From assembly GCA_003242085.1 (NCBI GenBank), contig QBML01000015.1, positions 1 through 64,000 of the forward strand: DNA of 64,000 bases, read 5' to 3'. This DNA comes from Pseudanabaena frigida (GTDB lineage: Bacteria > Cyanobacteriota > Cyanobacteriia > Pseudanabaenales > Pseudanabaenaceae). The notes beneath the pieces are model-generated. The model made no database searches. It was not told where the DNA came from and saw only the letters and a list, made by a program, of their open reading frames with translations. The position numbers and the translations under genes were made by a program. Shown in pieces: positions 27,374 through 36,867 of this stretch; position 1 is the stretch's first letter; each line of letters begins with the position of its first letter.

Positions 27374-28213
27374 TTACGCCCATCCCAGTATTTGGTACAT
27401 AAATAATCCGATATATTCTTTGATTACATTAGTTGTGTTTTTGAGAGCATCTACACTAGGTAAGAACTCAAGTACTATTGCCCAGCCTTTACTGTTTTCA
27501 TTATCCACAGACAAAAAGTCAGTTGGCGCGGGAATGCTTTCAAACCCTACTTTACGAAAAATCTCCATCGATCGCGGCATATGAAGAGCGGAAGTAACTA
27601 GCAAAATTTTATTAATCCCTCTTTTGTCTAAAATCTGCTTTGTGTTAACAGCGTTATCACGGGTATTTAAGGATTGCGACTCTTGGATGATTGCTAGCCG
27701 AGAAACACCAAACATTTCGGCGATCGCCGCCATATCTTCAGATTCTGGATTACCGCCTTCACCTAGCCATTCGGCTCGCCCTCCCGTTACCACTAGGAAA
27801 GGTGCTTTACCCTGTTTATAGAGTAATGCACCGTACAAAATGCGATCGCCTGCTTCATTCACCTCGTACCAAGGGCGTGGAGCTATGCGCGGACGAGTGC
27901 CTCCGCCTAAAACAACGATCGCCTCCGCTTGCGGTAGTTCGCCGCTTGGTAAGTATTGCCATTCCAAGGTTCGCACGAGCCACTTAGAAAAGATTTCGTT
28001 ACTGCTTAGCAATAAAATTGTTAGCGCTATTCCTAAAAGGATGGAGGTAATACGATTTTTTCTGAATAAATTTGCAACTCTATTAGTGGTATTAGAATTT
28101 CGCGGTCGCTTGGATATCCATAACAAATTCACCAATGCGATCGTAATTAACAGGCTCGATAGACCAAGTGGATAAAAGAAAAGTGGTAAAAGTTTAGATA
28201 AAAATAACGACAC
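27374..28213 (-). CDS. YdcF/ElyC-family membrane protein (DUF218)
   Basis: 279 residues with two N-terminal membrane helices (about 5-32 and 55-73) and a DUF218 domain (about 95-270): EAIVVLGGGTRPR, FLVVTGGRAEW, ESQSLNTRDNAVNTKQIL, KILLVTSALHMPRSMEIFRKVG. ElyC in E. coli acts in envelope/peptidoglycan synthesis; SanA and YdcF are relatives. The catalytic activity is not established. Lies downstream of no close partner; on the same strand as the deacetylase fusion, which also fits an envelope role. Confidence 0.88.
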   Translation of the reverse strand: MSLFLSKLLPLFFYPLGLSSLLITIALVNLLWISKRPRNSNTTNRVANLFRKNRITSILLGIALTILLLSSNEIFSKWLVRTLEWQYLPSGELPQAEAIVVLGGGTRPRIAPRPWYEVNEAGDRILYGALLYKQGKAPFLVVTGGRAEWLGEGGNPESEDMAAIAEMFGVSRLAIIQESQSLNTRDNAVNTKQILDKRGINKILLVTSALHMPRSMEIFRKVGFESIPAPTDFLSVDNENSKGWAIVLEFLPSVDALKNTTNVIKEYIGLFMYQILGWA

Positions 28214-28266
28214 AATTTGAAAACCTAATATGGCTTTATGGATAAATAAATCTTAAATTAATTGAT

Positions 28267-28370
28267 TAAGTAGCTGGACGCAATTAAATATAAAACCAAA
28301 AAACCTGTGGCGCACGCTGCGAGTGCGCCACAGGTTTTGAATCTGGTTTTTAATTATGCTCAGCTACTTA
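28267..28370. repeat. Hairpin element with nested terminal repeats
   Basis: Hairpin 28300-28338 (AAAACCTGTGGCGCAC, loop GCTGCGA, complement) nested in outer arms TAAGTAGCTG and CAGCTACTTA. It lacks the AAAACCC boundary but has the same three-level design as family 1. The 330 nt between here and 28701 are A/T-rich with no feature I can support; they should hold the promoter of the chemosensory operon. Confidence 0.75.
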
Positions 28371-28700
28371 GGATTAAAGTAAAGTTGTTTTATCCAAGCT
28401 TTTTGAACTCAGATATGGGGTTTGTAAATTTACTGCTCGTGCAATTAGTGTTGCAAAGCTTGTCTTAGCTGTGATTTAATGAAAAGTTTAGTGAAAATAA
28501 AAGTTTATTTAATAATATTGCCTACTATTCCTTAAATTCGGGATTTTTGGCGATTACTGAATTTTATTTTAGCTGCTAAGTATTAAACAAAGTTGTATGG
28601 TACTTTCCCATATTGCGCAAGTTTCAAACACCAAAAATGTTTCAATGGCAGCTTCTAAAAAAAACTCTTACATTGATTAGCTTTTTAATTCGTGCTAACC

Positions 28701-29990
28701 ATGATGCCTGCTGCTATTGATATGGTCGAAGATCGAAAACAGTCGCCTAGAGAACTTTTAAAAAGTCTTGAGTCTAGTAAAGATGGTTGCATTTATATCG
28801 TAACCGATCGAATTAGATGGTCATTTTATATAAAAGGAGGCAAGTTAGTATATGCCTCTCATTCCCTAGAGAGTTTTGAAAGATTAGAAAGACATCTGCG
28901 ATCGCTGAATCGAGAAGTGCCAGCATTAAATGATAAATTGCGATCTCAACTGCGCTTGATGTTTGACGATCCATCTCCAGATAATGCCAAATACAAAGTT
29001 ACTAGTGAAATGCTTTGTATGGAATACCTAGCTATATTATGGCTAGTTAATGAAAACTACCTTTCCAAGCCGATTGCAGGAAAACTGGTCGCTCGGATAA
29101 TTCAAGAAGTGATTGAAGCATTTCTGTGCTTGCCCAATGGTGAATTTGCTGACAAATATTATGGGCATTTACTTCAGGATACTTACTGTAGCTTGTCGAT
29201 TATTAGGACTTTAGAAGTTATCGATAAGCGACTATTGGCATGGCACAAACTTGGACCCACAATTTCATCTCCTTATCAATGTCCTTATTTGGTTAGTCAA
29301 ACAACTGCGGAAAAACGCATGTCAACGGAAACTGTCCAGAAGTTAGGGCGGATTTTACGGGGATTTAATTTTTGTCAGCTAGGGGCATTAATGGGAAAAG
29401 ATCCACTGGCGATCGCAAAACAATTGAATCCATTAATTGACGACGGTTCGATTTTACTAAGAGATCCCTTACCTCCATTCGATCTGTTACCAAAAACATA
29501 TTATCTAGAGCCAGAAGAAGAGATTGAAGATATTGAAAACTCGCCTGAAACTGTTATATCTAAAATGCAAGAAAATGCTGAAGATATGACTAGTATTTCG
29601 CAAATTGTTTTACAGCAACCAGTGAAGACATGGAAGATTGTATGTATAGATGATAGTGAATCAATGCTAAGTATAATTAGTAGTTACTTGGGTCGTGAAG
29701 ATTTTCAAGTTACGCTAATTCAAGACTCAATGAAAGCTTTGATAAAAATCACATCTATTCGTCCAGATTTAATATTATTAGATATTGGAATGCCAAATAT
29801 AGATGGATACAAACTCTGCTCTTTGATTCGCAAGTCTTCTCATTTTAAGGATATTCCAATTGTGATGGTAACAGGTAATAAAGGTGTGATAGATCGCACT
29901 CGTGCGCGTATGTCTGGCGCAACAGATTATCTGACTAAGCCATTTCTGCAAGCTGATTTATTGAAAATGATTATGCGACATTTATTTTGA
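28701..29990 (+). CDS. PATAN (DUF4388)-receiver response regulator, PatA/PilG-like
   Basis: About 429 residues. The N-terminal region (ELLKSLESSKDGCIYIVTDRIRWSFYIKGGKLVYASHS) is a PATAN domain, followed by a helical stretch and a C-terminal receiver (about 312-427) with acidic pair IDDSE, phospho-Asp in LILLDIGMPNIDGYK and Lys in YLTKPF. In Synechocystis, PilG/PixG-type regulators of this build act with the Pil chemosensory systems that steer type IV pili. The start is unclear: GTG 28692, ATG 28701 or ATG 28704, with no clear ribosome-binding site. First gene of the operon; the CheY gene follows 181 nt later. Confidence 0.9.
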   Translation: MMPAAIDMVEDRKQSPRELLKSLESSKDGCIYIVTDRIRWSFYIKGGKLVYASHSLESFERLERHLRSLNREVPALNDKLRSQLRLMFDDPSPDNAKYKVTSEMLCMEYLAILWLVNENYLSKPIAGKLVARIIQEVIEAFLCLPNGEFADKYYGHLLQDTYCSLSIIRTLEVIDKRLLAWHKLGPTISSPYQCPYLVSQTTAEKRMSTETVQKLGRILRGFNFCQLGALMGKDPLAIAKQLNPLIDDGSILLRDPLPPFDLLPKTYYLEPEEEIEDIENSPETVISKMQENAEDMTSISQIVLQQPVKTWKIVCIDDSESMLSIISSYLGREDFQVTLIQDSMKALIKITSIRPDLILLDIGMPNIDGYKLCSLIRKSSHFKDIPIVMVTGNKGVIDRTRARMSGATDYLTKPFLQADLLKMIMRHLF

Positions 29991-30171
29991 TTGCATTTGT
30001 TTTTATGAATCGATCTTGTCTTATATATGAGGTAATTAGTAGAATTACAATAATTCTTTGATATGGCATTCTAATTGCTATCAAGAAATATAAGATTGTA
30101 AATTTTGAATTTGTGATAGAGTTGTAAAATTGTCAATTTTTTATGTGTTAGTAATTTAATTTGAGGGCATT

Positions 30172-30540
30172 ATGACCGTAGTTCTTGTAGTCGAAGATAC
30201 TGATTCCGAGCGCGACTTAATTGTTAGTTATCTAGTAGAAGGTGGCTATTCTGTGATTAGTGCAATTAATGGTCAAGAAGCTCTTAAAAAAATTGAAGGG
30301 AGAAAACCAGATGTGGTGATTACTGATTTAGTAATGCCAGGGATGAGCGGTTTAGAGCTATGCCGTAATTTAAAGAAAAATAGTGAGACTAAAGATTTGC
30401 CAATTGTGGCATGTACATCTAAGAATCAAGAGCTGGATAAGTTATGGGCAATGAAGCAAGGAATTGATGTTTATCTCACTAAGCCTTTTACCAAGGAAGC
30501 GATTTTACAAGCGCTGCGATCGCTAAATATCGGAGGATAA
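30172..30540 (+). CDS. CheY-like response regulator (PilH-like)
   Basis: A single receiver domain of 122 residues: acidic pair VEDTD, phospho-Asp in VVITDLVMPGMSG, Thr/Ser in VACTS and Lys in YLTKPF. No output domain, so it acts by protein contact, likely with the pilus motor apparatus or as a phosphate sink for the CheA-like kinase of the same operon. It is followed after a single base by the CheW-like gene. Confidence 0.93.
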   Translation: MTVVLVVEDTDSERDLIVSYLVEGGYSVISAINGQEALKKIEGRKPDVVITDLVMPGMSGLELCRNLKKNSETKDLPIVACTSKNQELDKLWAMKQGIDVYLTKPFTKEAILQALRSLNIGG

Positions 30541-30541
30541 A

Positions 30542-31042
30542 ATGAGCAATTTGACAATTGAACTACTTGAAGAAAAGACTCAGGCGATCGCAGGCTTGCC
30601 ACACTTAAGTTTGCAGCTAGAACATGATATTAATGTCGCTGTGCAATTAAAGTTTGTTCGTGAAACATTAGTATTGGCGGCAGAACGCATCACCCAAATG
30701 CCTAACGTTCATCCTTCTTTAATGGGATTAGTCGAGCATCGCAGTAATGTTTTTTGGGTATTGGACTTGCCACAATTGTTAGGATTTACACCACTTGATG
30801 TTACGGCAAGCGATATTCATATTGCTATCTTGCAAATTGCAGATATGTTTTTGGGATTAGGCGTGTATCGAGTTGGACGCGTTAAGCGTTTTACAGATAC
30901 AGATATCCAATTATCTTTCGAGCAGGGGGTACCACTCTCAATTGTGCCGTTTTTGCGTGGGTTGGTTATTGATAGCGAAGAGAAGATATATTTATTAAAT
31001 GCTGAGGCATTCTTCAAATTTAGTCTAAATTCGCCTGTTTAA
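30542..31042 (+). CDS. CheW-like adaptor (PilI-like)
   Basis: 166 residues forming a CheW fold (LAAERITQMPNVHPSLMGLVEHRSNVFWVLDLPQLLG, LGVYRVGRVKRF, PFLRGLVIDSEEKIYLLNAEAFFK). It should couple the MCP receptor at 31273 to the CheA-like kinase. It starts one base after the CheY-like gene, so the two are translationally linked. A family 1 element separates it from the receptor gene. Confidence 0.9.
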   Translation: MSNLTIELLEEKTQAIAGLPHLSLQLEHDINVAVQLKFVRETLVLAAERITQMPNVHPSLMGLVEHRSNVFWVLDLPQLLGFTPLDVTASDIHIAILQIADMFLGLGVYRVGRVKRFTDTDIQLSFEQGVPLSIVPFLRGLVIDSEEKIYLLNAEAFFKFSLNSPV

Positions 31043-31048
31043 CTAATA

Positions 31049-31163
31049 TATAGCGATCGCCAGTCATGTTAGGACAAAGTAAAACCCCAAAGAAGGATTG
31101 CGGCGCTTTGCGCCGCAATCCTTCTTTGGGGTTTAAGTCCTGATACACTTAGCGATCGCTATA
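31049..31163. repeat. Family 1 hairpin element, copy 9 (subfamily B), inside the chemosensory operon
   Basis: Core 31082-31134: AAACCCC, inner arm AAAGAAGGATTGCGGCG, CTTTG-type tip, complement. Outer ends are TATAGCGATCGC and GCGATCGCTATA, both carrying a HIP1 site. It begins six bases after the CheW-like gene stop and lies ahead of the receptor gene, within what should be one operon. Confidence 0.87.
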
Positions 31164-31272
31164 CTTCAGCACGAAGCCATTTATTTCTTCTTAATGAAGA
31201 CTAGCTTCAGCAATCTGGGGCTAACAGCACAAATTTGAATATTCCTTCAGCAAGAAATATAAGGAGATACCT

Positions 31273-33084
31273 ATGTTAGTTAAAGATGAAGTAGTTTCAA
31301 AAAATACCGTCGATGAAACTGCTAAAACAGAATCAACTTCCAAGGCATCTCAAGATGTTGATGTTTTAACTAATCTCAGCACGAGTGAAACTGTCGAAAA
31401 TTCTAAAATTATTCGCGGGTTGACTGCTTTTGTCGGTGCTAGCTTAGTTGTATTCGGTATTTCTGCGTGGAACTTGTTTGATATTTATCGAGGATTTCGA
31501 TCAATTTCCGAGAAGAATTTTCGTTTGGAGCAGCTCAACGGCGAGATTATATATCTTGATGAACTACTAACTATGTCTGCTCGTATGGGAGCGGCAACAG
31601 GTGATTTACAGTGGGAAAAGCGATATCTGAAATACGATCCTCAACTAGTCGCAGTAATCGAAGAATCATCAAAAATTGCGCCTGAAGCCTATAAAAACAT
31701 CTCCGCAGAGGTAAATGACGCTAACAACAAATTAGTGGAATTGGAAAAGAAATCCTTTGACCTAGTACGGCAAGGTAAAAAGAGTGAGGCTTCACAGATC
31801 CTATTTGGAGCAGAATACGAAAGGCTTAAGAAGATCTATGCTAGCGGTTCAGCTAAATCAGTAGCCGCAGTTCGGAAAGAGACAGCGGAACAACTGCAAG
31901 CATTTAGTCAACGTTTGTCAATCTCTCTAGGATTTACGATCCTCAGCTTGCCCGTACTTGTGGCAGCCTATCTGATCGCTCTTAACTTGATTCGCACTTA
32001 TCTAAAGGAGCGTGACCAATCGCAACAGAGTATTGCGACCCTAGAACTACAGCAATTGACAGCCGCGCAAGAACGAGAACGAAGCCAAGCTTTGCAAAAA
32101 GAATTAATCGTTTTACTTAGTGATGTTGAAGGCGCGGTTTCAGGTGATTTGACAGTACGCGCCCAAATTACAGCAGGAGAGATTGGCATCGTTGCTGACT
32201 TCTTTAACGCGATCGTTGAGAGTCTAAGAGACATTGTGACGCAAGTTAAACTCGCGACTTTACAGGTAACCTCATCGGTAAATACTAGCAATGAATCAAT
32301 TCGTGCCTTAGCTGACGATGCAACCTTGCAATCAGAACAATTAGATGGAGCACTGCAATCCGTAGAACAGATGACTGAATCAATTCAGCAAGTGGCAAGT
32401 AATGCCAGACAAGCGGCAGATGCATCAAATAAGGTAGCTGAAACGGCGGAAACTGGCAGTTTAGCAATGGAGCAATCTGCCGCAAGTATTTTACAATTGC
32501 GCCAAACCGTTGCTGAAACTGCGAAGAAAGTCAAAAGACTTGGTGAAGCTTCTCAACAGATTTCTAAGGTTGTAGTTCTTATCGATCAAATCGCACTGAA
32601 AACTAATATGTTAGCGGTTAATGCCAGTATTGAGGCAGCGCGTGCAGGGGAAGAAGGTCGCGGCTTTGCCGTAGTCGCGGAAGAAGTTGGAGCATTGGCT
32701 GCACAGTCGGCAACCGCAACTAAAGAAATTGCAAGAATTGTTGAAAGTATCCAACAAGAAACTAGTGAAGTAGTGGAATCAATGGAATCTAGTACTGTGC
32801 AGGTGGTTGAAGGTACGAATAAAGTTGAAGATGCACGAAAGAGTTTAAGCCAGATCGTGGAGGTGGCTCGCAAAGTAAATGAGCTATTCCAAGGTATTTC
32901 AAGTGCTACGACTTCACAGGTTCAAACTTCGCAGACTGTAAAGATAGTTATGGAAAATCTGTCGATCCAATCTCAAAAATCTTCAGAAACTTCACGAGAA
33001 GTGGCGATCGCTCTACAGGAAACAACTGATGTTGCGAGTAAATTGCAAGCATCAGTAGAAACTTTTAAGGTTGATGCGGCATAG
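31273..33084 (+). CDS. Methyl-accepting chemotaxis protein (PilJ-like)
   Basis: A 603-residue membrane receptor. Cytoplasmic N-terminus, membrane helix at about 43-65, four-helix-bundle-type sensor (66-217), second helix (218-240), HAMP-like segment (about 275-330, [23 protein letters not shown]) and a long signalling coiled coil with the hairpin tip [48 protein letters not shown]. It should sense a light- or redox-related cue or a pilus signal and drive the CheA-like kinase. AAGGAG lies about six bases upstream of ATG 31273. Confidence 0.94.
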   Translation: MLVKDEVVSKNTVDETAKTESTSKASQDVDVLTNLSTSETVENSKIIRGLTAFVGASLVVFGISAWNLFDIYRGFRSISEKNFRLEQLNGEIIYLDELLTMSARMGAATGDLQWEKRYLKYDPQLVAVIEESSKIAPEAYKNISAEVNDANNKLVELEKKSFDLVRQGKKSEASQILFGAEYERLKKIYASGSAKSVAAVRKETAEQLQAFSQRLSISLGFTILSLPVLVAAYLIALNLIRTYLKERDQSQQSIATLELQQLTAAQERERSQALQKELIVLLSDVEGAVSGDLTVRAQITAGEIGIVADFFNAIVESLRDIVTQVKLATLQVTSSVNTSNESIRALADDATLQSEQLDGALQSVEQMTESIQQVASNARQAADASNKVAETAETGSLAMEQSAASILQLRQTVAETAKKVKRLGEASQQISKVVVLIDQIALKTNMLAVNASIEAARAGEEGRGFAVVAEEVGALAAQSATATKEIARIVESIQQETSEVVESMESSTVQVVEGTNKVEDARKSLSQIVEVARKVNELFQGISSATTSQVQTSQTVKIVMENLSIQSQKSSETSREVAIALQETTDVASKLQASVETFKVDAA

Positions 33085-33266
33085 GTCATTGGCTCAAAGT
33101 CTCTAACTATGGCGTCTTTTGTTTTGCCGTAGGCAAAATAAAAACTCAAACCCCTTACTGGAATTGATTTTTTGTTTTCAAAGGAGTATGCACTCATTTG
33201 AAAACCGCTATAGTATCTTTGAGCTAAATTTTGGGAGATTCAGTTATCTGCAAAAAAGAGGTCGGT

Positions 33267-36143
33267 ATGTCAATCAACACATTAGACGATCGCGAATGGC
33301 AAGTTCGATTGTTGTTTCTTGATGAAGTTAAAGAATTTCTCGCGAGTATTGAACTAGAAGTACTAGGCTTGAGCGATCGCGGATTGCAGCGATCGGCAAT
33401 TAATCAGATTTTGCGCTCAGCTCACTCTATGAAGGGTGGCGCCGCAATGATGGGGTTTCACGTGCTCAGTGAGTTTGCCCATCGGCTAGAAGACTTTTTT
33501 AAGATCTTACAAGTAAAAAAGCAAACTACGATCTCTACTGATATGGAAAGTCAGTTTCTAGCCGCGATCGATGGTATGGCAAAGATTGCCAGCATTCATA
33601 AACAACGTAAAATCCCTGATGAATCTTGGTTGCATGAATACATTGCTCCGCCCTTTGAACGGTTACATGACATCTTAGGCGATTTATCATTGCATGATGA
33701 AGCTACTCTTCTGTCTGAGGAGGAGGGGCAGGACATGCGTGTTCTCATGTTTTCTACAGAAGTCGATGCTTGTCTAGAGCGGATTACTAATGTGTTGGAT
33801 GATCCAAATTCTCTGGTATTGCGTGAAGAGTTTGAACTAACAAGTCAAGAATTTGGATGTTTGGGAGAAATGCTGGAATTACCAGCATTTAGCCAACTTT
33901 GTGAAGAGATTGGTCAAGCATTGCAAGATGAGCGTCTCAACCTCCGAGATGTGACAACATCAGCTTTAGAGGTATGGCGACGATCTCAAGCTCTCGTTTT
34001 GGTTGGTCAGTTTCAGGCATTACCCAATCGCTTTGAGTTAGTGCCACTAAATTCTCCGCCACTTGAAGATAGAGATTTAAGATTGCCGATCGCATCGCTG
34101 CAAGAAGAAAATCATTCGCTAATCTCTGACCGATCTTTGCTAGGCATAGTATCTCAAGATCGGTCGAAAGCCGATTTATTTAATGCTAAAGCTGACTCAA
34201 ATGCTAAAAATCCAGATGTAACAATTCGTATTCCGCTCCGTTATTTAGAGGCTCTCAACGATCGCTTTGGTGAGTTGAATGTAGAACGTAGTGGATTGAA
34301 ATTGCAAATGCGACGAATGCGTGATTTGGTACAACTTTTAAATTCAAGGATGCATAGATTAGAGCAGTCTAACGCGCACTTAAGAGAAACCTATGACCGT
34401 GTAATTACGTCCGAACCATTAATTTCAGCGAACCTAACTGCTTCAGAAACCCCAAAAGATGCTAACTATCCAAACGAAACTTCAACGAGTGAAGGATTAA
34501 TACCATATAGTAGTCGATTCGATCTCTTGGAAATGGATCGCTTTAGTAATTCCCATGTTCTATCTCGTGAAATCATGGATAGCGCCGTGCAATTACAAGA
34601 AGTCGCAAGCGATCTTGAAACTGCCTTAGACGATCTAGAAAGCACAGAAAGAGGTCTAGGCAGAGCATCTCGGCAGATGCAAACAGCGATCGAACAAGCC
34701 AGAATGCGAATGCTTAGTGAAATATTAGGGGGATTTCCTCGTTTATTGCGCGATCTGTCGGTTACTCATGGCAAGCAAGTTGAATTCTTGACACGTGGTA
34801 CTTCTACCCTCGTTGAGAGATCGGTTTTAGAGGTTTTGGAAGATCCGCTCTTACATCTAATTCGTAATGCTTTCGATCATGGAATTGAAACTCCTGAAGC
34901 TCGGATTGCAGCAGGTAAATCTGCTAAAGGGAAGATTGAAGTTACCGCTGGCTATCGTGGTAATCAAACTATAATTACTGTGAGTGATGATGGTAATGGG
35001 ATTGATTCAGCAAAACTTCGCGATCGCGCTTTGCAGATGGGTTTAAGTAAGAGCGATCTAGATGCTTCTAATGAAAATGCGCTGTTAGATTTAATTTTTG
35101 AACCAGGTTTTAGCACTGCCGATCGCATAACGGAGTTGTCAGGACGTGGCGTGGGCATGGATGTGGTGCGTTCTAATCTGAGTGCGATTGGAGGCACAAT
35201 CCGTGTTGAAACTGAAACTGGGAAAGGTTCAACTTTTATATTGACAGTTCCTGTATCCCTCTCAATTGCGCGGATTCTTTTGTTCGAGACTAACGGCTTG
35301 CAGATGGCAATTCTTACAAGTGCTGTTGAGGAAATCTTGTTGGTTCGAGATATTACCGTCCATAAAGTTGTCAATCAAGAAGTATTGGATTGGGAAGGAT
35401 ATTCAGTGCCCCTCCTGAAGCTAGGAGAGCGACTTCACTTCTCGCGCCCACATATTCAATTTGAGACAGAAAATCGTCCAATTGTTGATGAGCCTTTAGC
35501 TTTAATCGTGGCGCACAATAACGTTCCCTTTGGATTGCAAGTCGATCGCTATTGGGGTGAACAGGAAGTTACCATTCGTGGAGTCAAAAGCGAGATTCCT
35601 ATGCCATCTGGCTTTAGGGGCTGTGCGATTCTCGGCGGAGGAAAGCTAGTACCACTGGTTGACATTGACAGCCTCATTGACTGGATGATTACAGATGCTG
35701 ATTTGCTTCCTAGTAAAATATCCACACCTGCTCCTGACAGAAGAGAGCGGCGCACCACTGTTTTGGTGGTTGATGATTCGATTAACGTCCGCAGATTCTT
35801 AGCGATGACACTTGAGAAATCTGGTTATAGAGTCGAGCAAGCTAAAGATGGTTATGAGGCGATCGAAAAACTACGCAAATTACAAACGCTGTCTAACAAT
35901 TCTCAAATTAAGGCTGCGATCTGTGATATTGAAATGCCAAGGCTAGATGGATTCGGCTTTTTAGTTCAATCTCGTAGTGATGATAGTTGTAGGCATATTC
36001 CCGTTATTATGCTGACCTCTCGAAGTGGCGCAAAACATCGTGATCTGGCGATGCGTCTTGGTGCTTCCGCCTATTTTACTAAGCCTTTTAAAGACAGCGA
36101 GCTTTTACAAACTCTTTCTCAACTTGTAAGCAATGTAAAATAA
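33267..36143 (+). CDS. CheA-type hybrid histidine kinase with receiver (PilL-like)
   Basis: About 958 residues. One HPt domain with phospho-His near residue 52 (RSAHSMKGGAAMMGF), a long linker, dimerisation helices, a CheA-type ATPase (about 520-665; LIRNAFDHGIETPEARIAAGK, DDGNGID, GRGVGMDVV), a CheW-like domain (668-810) and a C-terminal receiver (830-953) with Asp near 886 (AICDIEMPRLDG). This matches PilL/TaxAY-type kinases controlling type IV pilus motility. ATG 33267 has GAGG at good spacing; the upstream in-frame start at 33231 is less likely. Its stop codon lies in the 36139 hairpin. Confidence 0.94.
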   Translation: MSINTLDDREWQVRLLFLDEVKEFLASIELEVLGLSDRGLQRSAINQILRSAHSMKGGAAMMGFHVLSEFAHRLEDFFKILQVKKQTTISTDMESQFLAAIDGMAKIASIHKQRKIPDESWLHEYIAPPFERLHDILGDLSLHDEATLLSEEEGQDMRVLMFSTEVDACLERITNVLDDPNSLVLREEFELTSQEFGCLGEMLELPAFSQLCEEIGQALQDERLNLRDVTTSALEVWRRSQALVLVGQFQALPNRFELVPLNSPPLEDRDLRLPIASLQEENHSLISDRSLLGIVSQDRSKADLFNAKADSNAKNPDVTIRIPLRYLEALNDRFGELNVERSGLKLQMRRMRDLVQLLNSRMHRLEQSNAHLRETYDRVITSEPLISANLTASETPKDANYPNETSTSEGLIPYSSRFDLLEMDRFSNSHVLSREIMDSAVQLQEVASDLETALDDLESTERGLGRASRQMQTAIEQARMRMLSEILGGFPRLLRDLSVTHGKQVEFLTRGTSTLVERSVLEVLEDPLLHLIRNAFDHGIETPEARIAAGKSAKGKIEVTAGYRGNQTIITVSDDGNGIDSAKLRDRALQMGLSKSDLDASNENALLDLIFEPGFSTADRITELSGRGVGMDVVRSNLSAIGGTIRVETETGKGSTFILTVPVSLSIARILLFETNGLQMAILTSAVEEILLVRDITVHKVVNQEVLDWEGYSVPLLKLGERLHFSRPHIQFETENRPIVDEPLALIVAHNNVPFGLQVDRYWGEQEVTIRGVKSEIPMPSGFRGCAILGGGKLVPLVDIDSLIDWMITDADLLPSKISTPAPDRRERRTTVLVVDDSINVRRFLAMTLEKSGYRVEQAKDGYEAIEKLRKLQTLSNNSQIKAAICDIEMPRLDGFGFLVQSRSDDSCRHIPVIMLTSRSGAKHRDLAMRLGASAYFTKPFKDSELLQTLSQLVSNVK

Positions 36144-36193
36144 GAAACCTTTGTGTGGCGCCGCTTCGCCGCGCCACACAAAGGTTTCTTATT
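36139..36193. repeat. Hairpin element at the end of the CheA-like gene
   Basis: Arms AATAAGAAACCTTTGTGTGG and complement, GC-rich tip around GCGCCGCTTCGCCGCGCC. The TAA stop of the kinase gene lies in the left arm. Tip style as in family 1, without the AAAACCC boundary. It lies between the kinase and the second CheW-like gene. Confidence 0.8.
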
Positions 36194-36259
36194 AAATTAC
36201 ACAACCCTCCTAACCAATGCAAAAGTGTCCTTAGCCAATTACTAAATCCTAAATTATCT

Positions 36260-36772
36260 ATGCCAGCTATTTCTTCTCTCCGATCGCAAAGACTTTTAGA
36301 ACTTCGTCCCGATATAGGCAAGCAATATGTCGCCTTTCGCCTACGACTTGCATGGTTTATTCTGCCAGTTGCATCTATTTATCGGGTGATTCCCATCGAG
36401 AGACATATTCCTAAGATTACTTGCTCAGGAGAAAGTGTTCCCACAATCGATTTGGGGAAATCGTTGTTTGGTAAAACTAAAGCTACCAGCGATCGCGCTC
36501 CACAACTAATAGTAAATGGTGCAACTGTTGCTCCTAAACCGTCTCTTATTGTTGTCCATAACCAAAATAAAAATTTCGTCGGTCTACTCAGTAATTCTCA
36601 ACCCGCGCTGCAACGAGTTTCACAAGATGAAATCGTTTCTCTCCCACCAACTTACAGTCACCAATGGAAAGTTGATTTTATTACAGCCATGACAATTCCT
36701 TCTAAAGAGTGTCCCTCCTTATTCTTAATCGATAGCGATCGCTTTGTTGCTGCAATATTGAATAAGAATTAA
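36260..36772 (+). CDS. Second CheW-like protein of the chemosensory operon
   Basis: 170 residues. QYVAFRLRLAWFILPVASIYRVIPIERHIPKITCSG and the LIVVHNQNKNFVGLLSNS stretch fit a divergent CheW fold. I chose ATG 36260; the longer frame from 36155 would read through the upstream hairpin. It follows the CheA-like gene by 116 nt and is on the same strand. It may be an alternate adaptor or a regulator of the array; sequence conservation is low so confidence is moderate. Confidence 0.72.
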   Translation: MPAISSLRSQRLLELRPDIGKQYVAFRLRLAWFILPVASIYRVIPIERHIPKITCSGESVPTIDLGKSLFGKTKATSDRAPQLIVNGATVAPKPSLIVVHNQNKNFVGLLSNSQPALQRVSQDEIVSLPPTYSHQWKVDFITAMTIPSKECPSLFLIDSDRFVAAILNKN

Positions 36773-36867
36773 CCAGCACAGGCGAAGCTTCTTACGCATA
36801 CTCACTACAAAAACATGTATTGCGATAAAATCGTTATTGATCGCCAAAATCTTCTCGCACGTTAACT

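Noticed and set aside
33119-33145. Small palindrome TTTTGCC/GGCAAAA upstream of the CheA-like gene
   Set aside because: Only seven to eight paired bases and no match to other elements; too weak to call.
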